DNA of 64,000 bases, taken from NCBI GenBank assembly GCA_914767715.1, contig OU612067.1, positions 15,691,001-15,755,000 on the forward strand. Direction: 5' to 3'. The notes beneath the pieces were generated by a model. That model had not been told where the DNA came from and ran no database searches. It saw only the letters and a program-made list of their open reading frames with translations. This document shows, piece by piece, positions 60,301 to 64,000 of this stretch (position 1 is the first letter of the stretch; every line of letters begins with the position of its first letter). The position numbers were made by a program, and so were the translations under genes. This stretch comes from Membranipora membranacea. Taxonomy: Eukaryota; Bryozoa; Gymnolaemata; Cheilostomatida; Membraniporidae.

Positions 60301-62333
60301 AATTATTTGTATTGATTTTATTAATTTCATCATTATCATGATGATCATACCTCTATAATGACAAGTAAGGTTTGCTGACCACGTCCCGTTTTCTCGACAA
60401 TTCGCTGTTGGAGAATAATAGCCTTCTTTGCAGGTTGATGATAGACTGAAGCCTATGGGATAGTCTTCCCCCTTGTGGGAACATTTAGCTAGAACAAATA
60501 TGGTAATAATGATGAGTCAGATTTACTATTACACTACCTGGTGATGCACTTTATTGGTACCTTAAGGGCACTGATTCCAAATATGGCTCTATATTAGGTC
60601 ATATTGATATCAAAATGAGAATCAGACTTTAACCTTGAATTCCAATGAGTTCAGGTCTTTCTCTTCCTTGCATTACAGTCTTCCTGATCAATTGGAAGTT
60701 AAAAAACTGCGTTACGAGATTTTCATAAACACACTCTATTTGACCATCAGAAACAGGTTCTCTTCTATCTTTGTTTGCTTACAAAGGTACTGGGTCCAGG
60801 TTTTGCTCAGAGCAAAAACTTCAAAATATAGACATCGGTGATAAATGTAGGTAGACGATCTGAAGGAAAGAATCACTTACTAGCTTTGCAATTGATTTGT
60901 TGAGCTATTGTTGTAGCATTCCACGTCCAATACTGTTTATACCTCTCTTCATTCTTGCATTTAACAGTGAGATTATGTTGACCATTGTTGTAACCACTGG
61001 CACATGAGTAAGTCATAGTGTCGAATTCTCCTGGGGAGTTATAGTGCACTGTCCAAGCCACGTGTGGAAATGAAGTGCAGTATCCCGCTGAAAAAATTAA
61101 TAATTTTTATTTATGATGACATGGGGTCGCAAATGTGTTGATATATTTTGTGCTAGCACTCTGCCTGCTGCATGATAAAGTTAGCCATGTAGACAAAGAC
61201 CTGTCCGACTACGCTGGGAAAAGAATTGCAATATCTTGCTGACAAAATGATGACTTCAATCATGCTGACAAAGTGAAACCTTTCGTAATATCTAGGGTTG
61301 AAATGGGTACCGAAAATCAGGACCAGGTCGGTTTTTCAGGTCTTGGCTATCTTTCAGGACTGGGCCTGTTAGGTACAGGTATGCATAAGCTATCGTGGCG
61401 ACTTACAGTGAGGTACCATGTCTTTGAGAGGTACTGAGATACAGTTAGGAAATGTGTGCGGGAAGGGCATAATGGTCTATTATGGACTTTTGGTATTTGA
61501 TCAAGCTGAATGGTTGGTGTGGTAAATCCAAAAGGAAAAGGAACCAGAAAAGTTAAGACATGGACATTGGCATTGACCTTCCATACCCTGAGTTGACATT
61601 CCATGGAAGCCACCTCCCCATAATTTTCTAGCTCCTACCAATAATATGCCGTAATACCTCACTTATAAGGCACTACCCCCTTTGGGAAACATAAAAATGC
61701 ACCAATTATAAGGCATCTCACAGCTAAGAGCCCCACAGCTATAAGGCACCCTGTGGGTTTTGAGCCAAAGACATTTTGATCCCAAATCAGACACCTCTAA
61801 TACTGAGCTATCCATCAAATGGCGTGGTGTTGCTCAAACTAAAATATGAAATTGCTTCAAATGTTCCGTTCTTATAGGCGCACTCACTTATATATAAGGT
61901 GTGCGCCCTATAGGTGAGGTATTATAGTACTCACTTGTGCATTCTCCCCAGCTCCCGGTGTAGTTCGATGTCAAAGAGCACCAGCGTGTCCAGTAACCGG
62001 TTGTGATACACTCGTTGTACCACTCATTTCCATACAAGAAGGGAAACTTGCATGTCTCAATATTCGCATCGTTGTCATGAGAGTTCACAACATAGTCTTC
62101 ATCAAATAAAACAGTCAAAAAGTCACAAAGATGAGAAGAATGAGCTGAGAGTTTAAAAAAATTAGTGAGAAAGTTTGATCCAATTTGATTTTGATATTGA
62201 CTTATTTCGCACAGTAAATAAAAAAGTACATACCTGTAAAATTTGCAGACACATCTTTCAATGATGTGAAATAAAAGATCATCAACAAGCTTATCGCAAA
62301 ATGCCCTCGTAACATTTTCAGCACCGATATCAT
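57324..62333 (-). CDS. Locus E: fibronectin-II/sushi type I receptor
   Basis: Eight minus-strand exons join in frame to 403 codons: 62234-62333, 61935-62096, 60881-61087, 60351-60488, 58859-59038, 58380-58542, 57963-58024 and 57324-57523. Residues 1-30 are a signal peptide (LRGHFAISLLMIFYFTS). The second exon is a fibronectin type II domain (CKFPFLYGNEWYNEC, WTRWCSLTSNYTGSWGEC). Three sushi-like exons follow, around residues 88-156, 157-202 and 203-262, the middle one short (CSHKGEDYPIGF, GTWSANLTC). TM is about 285-307 (VIVCCVGWLGFIITTSIL) and aligns with locus D, as does the linker ETELSEVN. The 65-residue tail carries VYETV, NSYARVD, GYHQL and a terminal EYLVP. NSYARVD also occurs in the locus B tail. 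All ectodomain exons are phase 1-1. It is probably a tyrosine-phosphorylated surface receptor; the ligand is unknown. Confidence 0.88.
58041..58064. repeat. TA dinucleotide repeat
   Basis: A short run of alternating TA lies just upstream (transcript sense) of the linker exon of locus E. Confidence 0.8.
60178..60255 (-). mobile_element. tRNA-like SINE head, degraded
   Basis: The minus strand reads TGTAGCTCAATGGGCAAGAC (A-box-like), then GTTTTGCTCGATCCGC (weak B-box). Spacing fits a tRNA-derived promoter but the B-box is mutated. It lies in an intron of locus E. Confidence 0.45.
61652..61924. mobile_element. MITE next to the FN-II exon donor
   Basis: It starts TAATACCTCACTTATAAGGC and ends GCCCTATAGGTGAGGTATTA, an imperfect inverted repeat of about 20 bases. 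TATAAGGCA-type motifs repeat inside. Its right end lies 10 bases inside the intron from the donor of the fibronectin-II exon of locus E (exon edge 61935). Confidence 0.75.
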
Positions 62334-62683
62334 TGTGATCAGAAACTTCAGTTAACAGCGACCCGCTAGCTTGCAGTTCGATACACACAATAACATCTTA
62401 TCTCCAAAATCAATCAAATTTAAACTGTAAGAATGAGGAAGTTGATGTCACAAGGTTTTTTAGCAAAAAAACACAAATGACGCAAAATGTATCGTCAATA
62501 TTAAATTGCCACAATACTAAACATCACACTGCCGTTTCAGCAGCCAATTAGGTCATTGACATTTTGATTGTCACAAGTAACCTGGTTCTTTGGTAAAACT
62601 GGAAAATGTGATCTAGTGTGTATTATGTGGTTGAATCATGTTTGCTCTTTCAGATGAGATGCGGCTGTTTTCTCAATCATATT
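62334..62683. other. Locus E 5' flank
   Basis: The stretch upstream of the locus E start codon should contain its promoter and 5' UTR. I see no distinct TATA box or further exon. Confidence 0.35.
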
Positions 62684-62928
62684 GGGTGGGTGGTGTAGGG
62701 GTTAGGATTCGAGCTTCTCAATCTGAGAGTTGCAGGTTCGAATCCCGGTCGCTACCCATTCTGCTGAAGGAGGTGAGCTCTCCGATCAATGGCCGAGCTT
62801 GCTCACCCTTACATTTTACAAGGGTGCGCTAATTAGATGAGTTGTATCATGCATCATGTATCATTAATCTTAATAAACCATATTCTCATTGGCCCCTGAA
62901 AGGGGCACTGAATAGGAAATAAAGTTCA

Positions 62929-62983
<55 letters not shown>
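62684..62983 (+). mobile_element. tRNA-Glu-derived SINE with ATT tail
   Basis: The head GGTGGTGTAGGGGTTAGGAT (A-box) and AGGTTCGAATCCCGGTCGC (B-box) closely follow animal tRNA-Glu. An unrelated body with GGCCCCTGAAAGGGGCACTG follows, then AAATAAAGTTCAT and about 18 ATT units. The order tRNA head, body, simple tail is that of a SINE. It appears complete. Confidence 0.9.
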
Positions 62984-62984
<1 letters not shown>

Positions 62985-62989
62985 TATTG

Positions 62990-64000
62990 ATGGTGATTGA
63001 AAAGTTGAAGAATAATGTTGAGAGACAATGGGAAAGTAGGTCAGTTTTCAGATTTCATAATTTACAAAAAATTGGGATAGTTCTGCTGAATTTATGCTTA
63101 TAGCTGGCTGGTACATCCTTTCACAGCTTGATAGTTAAGACAGAATTCTTATTTATAGATTTATATATTTTACATCTGACTAGCTAAGCGATGAGTAATG
63201 CCTAACTTTCAAGATTTTTATTGTGCAATTGTGGACTGTGCACTGCAGCAAATATGTTAAATCTATTATATTTTTTTTATTTTTTTTATTATTCCTTTGA
63301 CAAGCGGGGGCGATTACAAGGAAATTAATGAGGACTTTCATACCTTGTCTGTGTTGGCTACTGATCTAACAGACAGACAAACTCACTGCATCCTAAGATG
63401 CCGACATGTGTGTGAGATTGGGATGCACCTAAAGAGGGACGCAAGGTGCTCCAAATGCTCATACTGAGCATGTGATACATCCTAGAAAACCAGAATGCAG
63501 CCTAGAGGTGAGGCCATAGAAGACATCCTGAGCTTGGGTGTGCAGCGAGCTGCAAAAACTGAACTGGTATAATCGGCCATTAGCAGTGCCACTTTGATCA
63601 TAGTCAAAAGGCTGAGAAGTGATGTGTTCTATTGTGATGTTATATCTTTATACATGATTTATATCCAGTTTATCTTTAAGGCTTGTGGATATGTCAGTGT
63701 TTTACTCCAAATGCTGACATAGGGTCCTGTCCTGGGTGGGTTCCACTGTAAAGCTATAACAACAATAATATTTCATTTTGAAGTTTCAAATTAAGTACAA
63801 GTGGAGACCAACTCGTAACTCCACAAATCAATTTCTTACAGAACCAGTAATGATAAAATTATGACCTCATATGATTGAAAAGTTATTATATTATATTCAG
63901 ATAATATGGGGAAAGTAGGTCAGTTTCCAGATTGCACAATTTATACAAAGTTGGGATAGTTTTGCTGATTTTATGCTTATAGCCGGCCGGTAAATCATTT
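62990..64000. repeat. Diverged direct repeat at the window end
   Basis: The segment at 63023-63120 (GGGAAAGTAGGTCAGTTTTC, TTGGGATAGTTCTGCTGA, TTTATGCTTATAGCTGGC) is repeated at 63910-64000 in the same orientation with moderate divergence. The 800 bases between hold no recognised gene. They may be ends of one element or a tandem copy that continues past the window. Confidence 0.6.

Overview
The window is nuclear DNA of an animal. Coding exons are short and AT-rich, introns are GT-AG and mostly 0.2-1.5 kb, and non-LTR retrotransposons, tRNA-derived SINEs and small hAT-like elements fill the gaps. FoxJ1, lysosomal alpha-N-acetylglucosaminidase and type I receptors built from CUB, sushi and fibronectin-II modules point to a marine invertebrate. 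A sponge or another early-branching animal is my best guess, but nothing here proves it. I joined exons by hand from splice signals, reading phase and, where possible, alignment to known families or to neighbouring paralogs. Every join I call a CDS closes in frame.

Layout. 1-4055: no gene recognised. 4056-6680 (-): FoxJ1, 3 coding exons, 438 codons. 8545-22867 (-): NAGLU (GH89), 18 coding exons, 731 codons. Its 5.1-kb first intron holds a tandem 386-bp repeat array and a decayed RTE-type retrotransposon; another intron holds a hAT-like MITE with an 8-bp target duplication. 22910-26086: gene-poor.

26087-62333 is the striking part: five type I receptor loci in 36 kb. Locus A (26087-30699, -) is a broken sushi receptor. 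Locus B (36845-44171, +) is its inverted, intact partner (802 codons: two CUB-like domains, four sushi domains, TM, 245-residue tail with 14 tyrosines). Between A and B lie about 6 kb of retrotransposon debris, including one LINE interrupted by a hAT-like element. Locus C (47412-50252, -) and locus D (51989-56629, -) are single-CUB receptors. Locus E (57324-62333, -) is a fibronectin-II plus three-sushi receptor.

The five loci share one phase plan: ectodomain exons are 1-1, the TM exon is 1-2, and tail exons follow. They appear to have exchanged parts. D has C's signal peptide, CUB and stalk, E's TM exon and linker, and A's cytoplasmic tail. It also carries a fossil copy of C's TM exon, one base short and with a weakened donor, in an intron. 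B, C and E share short tyrosine boxes (VDNDLY, NSYARVD) in otherwise different tails. The A/D tail has paired YxxV/YxxL motifs with ITAM-like spacing and a YEN box. I propose a rapidly recombining family of phosphotyrosine-signalling surface receptors, perhaps for immune or self recognition. The mosaic structure is read directly from the sequence; the function is inference. 62334-64000 holds a tRNA-Glu-derived SINE and a diverged direct repeat, with no gene.
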